Below the pieces are notes generated by a model. The model ran no database searches. It was not told the DNA's origin and saw only the letters and a list, made by a program, of their open reading frames with translations. From the NCBI RefSeq assembly GCF_004210305.1, contig NZ_SCFB01000002.1, forward strand, positions 62,001-126,000: DNA of 64,000 nt, written 5' to 3'. Source of the DNA: Candidatus Finniella inopinata. GTDB taxonomy: Bacteria; Pseudomonadota; Alphaproteobacteria; Paracaedibacterales; CAIULA01. Positions within the stretch are counted from its first letter, which is position 1, and each line of letters starts with the position of its first letter. Below, piece by piece: positions 63,225-64,000 of this stretch. The translations under genes and the position numbers were made by a program.

Positions 63225-64000
63225 ATGGCCCAACCTTTCTACATCACCACTCCCATCTATTACGTCAATGACATCCCGCACATTGGCCACGCTTACACAA
63301 CCCTAGCGTGTGACACATTGGCTCGTTACAAACGTCTGGCAGGCGATGACGTCTATTTCTTGACGGGCACAGACGAGCATGGGCAAAAGGTTGAAAAGGC
63401 TGCGGAACAAAAGGGGTTGGCACCTCAGGATTTTGTCGATCAAGTGTCTCAGTCCTTTCGAGATTTAATCCCTGCCATCAATGCGACACCTGACGATTTC
63501 ATACGCACCACAGAAATCCGCCACAAACAGGCAGTTCAGCATTTGTGGGATGAATTGGTCAAGCAGGGTGCCATCTATTTGGGCGAATATTCGGGTTGGT
63601 ATGCTGTTCGGGACGAGGCGTTTTATGGTGAAGGTGAATTGGTAAATGGCAAAGCTCCCACGGGCGCTGATGTGGAATGGGTGACCGAGTCCAGCTATTT
63701 TTTCCGCCTGTCAGCTTTTCAAGACCGGTTGTTAGAATTGTATCATCAGAACCCCGGTTTTATTGCACCCCAAAGTCGCCGCAATGAAGTGATGCGCTTT
63801 GTGGAGGGTGGTTTGCATGATCTGTCCATTTCCCGCACCAGCTTCAAGTGGGGGGTGACCGTGCCCAATGACCCAAAGCACGTCGTCTATGTGTGGTTAG
63901 ATGCATTGACGAATTATATCACGGCCCTGGAATACCCTGACCAAGGCGGTAATTTTGGGAAGTATTGGCCCCATGCCATTCATGTGGTAGGCAAAGATAT
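63225..64000 (+). CDS. metG: Methionine-tRNA ligase, 5' part
   Basis: The frame is open from ATG 63225 to the window end (258 codons). The class I synthetase start FYITTPIYYVNDIPHIGHAYTT-type motif (HIGH) is present, followed by FLTGTDEHGQKV and GWYAVRDEAFYGEGEL. The C-terminal part, with KMSKS, is outside the window. The connective domain visible here lacks the four-cysteine zinc knuckle of E. coli MetG, fitting the shorter metG class. AGGA lies about 10 bases upstream. Confidence 0.95.
   Translation, partial: MAQPFYITTPIYYVNDIPHIGHAYTTLACDTLARYKRLAGDDVYFLTGTDEHGQKVEKAAEQKGLAPQDFVDQVSQSFRDLIPAINATPDDFIRTTEIRHKQAVQHLWDELVKQGAIYLGEYSGWYAVRDEAFYGEGELVNGKAPTGADVEWVTESSYFFRLSAFQDRLLELYHQNPGFIAPQSRRNEVMRFVEGGLHDLSISRTSFKWGVTVPNDPKHVVYVWLDALTNYITALEYPDQGGNFGKYWPHAIHVVGKD

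Overview
The window reads as a chromosome segment of an alphaproteobacterium that lives with or inside eukaryotic cells, most likely a Holosporales-type endosymbiont (Caedibacter/Paracaedibacter-like). The class is supported by AddA-type recombination, a ChpT phosphotransferase, a COQ9-like protein, CarD, a single bifunctional RelA/SpoT and CtrA-type TTAA-N7-TTAA boxes. The host-associated lifestyle is inferred from about ten Sec-signal proteins of unknown or eukaryote-like type (F-box/leucine-rich, J-domain, ankyrin-like, Chlamydia Pmp-like, Ser/Arg-rich) scattered between housekeeping genes, plus a Fic protein. I place the order by gene content only. TGA is used as a normal stop codon. Layout: 1-8 kb holds the 3' part of addA, a large secreted leucine-rich protein and the minus-strand trx-tkt-gap operon. 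8-12 kb has an ArnT-like glycosyltransferase, a small secreted protein, IS copy 1 and csaA. 12.5-17 kb has rplU-rpmA, tRNA-Ser(CGA), polA and an inositol-monophosphatase gene. 17-23 kb has a secreted J-domain protein, rsh (relA/spoT), a Fic gene, a Trm112-like gene and tRNA-Asn(GTT). 23.6-28.7 kb has a Pro/Gln-rich membrane protein, a Mn/Zn-binding lipoprotein-like protein, COQ9, a Pmp-like protein, an origin-like intergenic region and a UbiH-type hydroxylase. 28.8-35.5 kb has a Ser/Arg-rich secreted protein, ychF, ackA, IS copy 2 (which broke the end of a secreted Cys-rich gene) and an EAL phosphodiesterase. 35.7-39.2 kb has trpS and the packed recA-ihf-hit-gst cluster. 39.2-41.8 kb is an accessory island: a Trp-rich secreted gene broken at a C8 tract, a duplicated gst 3' end, an ankyrin-like gene and a decayed Trp-rich paralogue. 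41.8-48.2 kb has waaA, a YejA-like binding protein, fabD-fabG and a threonine dehydratase. The minus-strand infC-secG-pyrG cluster follows. 51-58.4 kb has fdxA, carD, truB-rpsO-pnp, a UPF0104-type membrane protein and mutL. 58.4-64 kb has chpT-gmhA, a secreted coiled-coil protein, an RRM protein, holB, a GNAT acetyltransferase and the 5' part of metG. How it works together: the core is translation, replication and repair (addA, polA, recA, mutL, holB), envelope building (waaA, gmhA, ArnT-like, fabD/fabG), ubiquinone synthesis and stringent response. The most interesting layer is regulatory. Five perfect TTAA-N7-TTAA boxes lie in intergenic DNA. One sits beside a head-to-head pair of DnaA boxes with a GANTC site between them (27.2 kb), one lies in front of chpT, and three precede surface, secreted or envelope genes. 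This suggests, as inference, that a CtrA-ChpT circuit links the cell cycle to expression of surface and secreted proteins. Two near-identical 1455-bp ISAs1-family insertions and two homopolymer-broken paralogues show that the accessory part is in flux.
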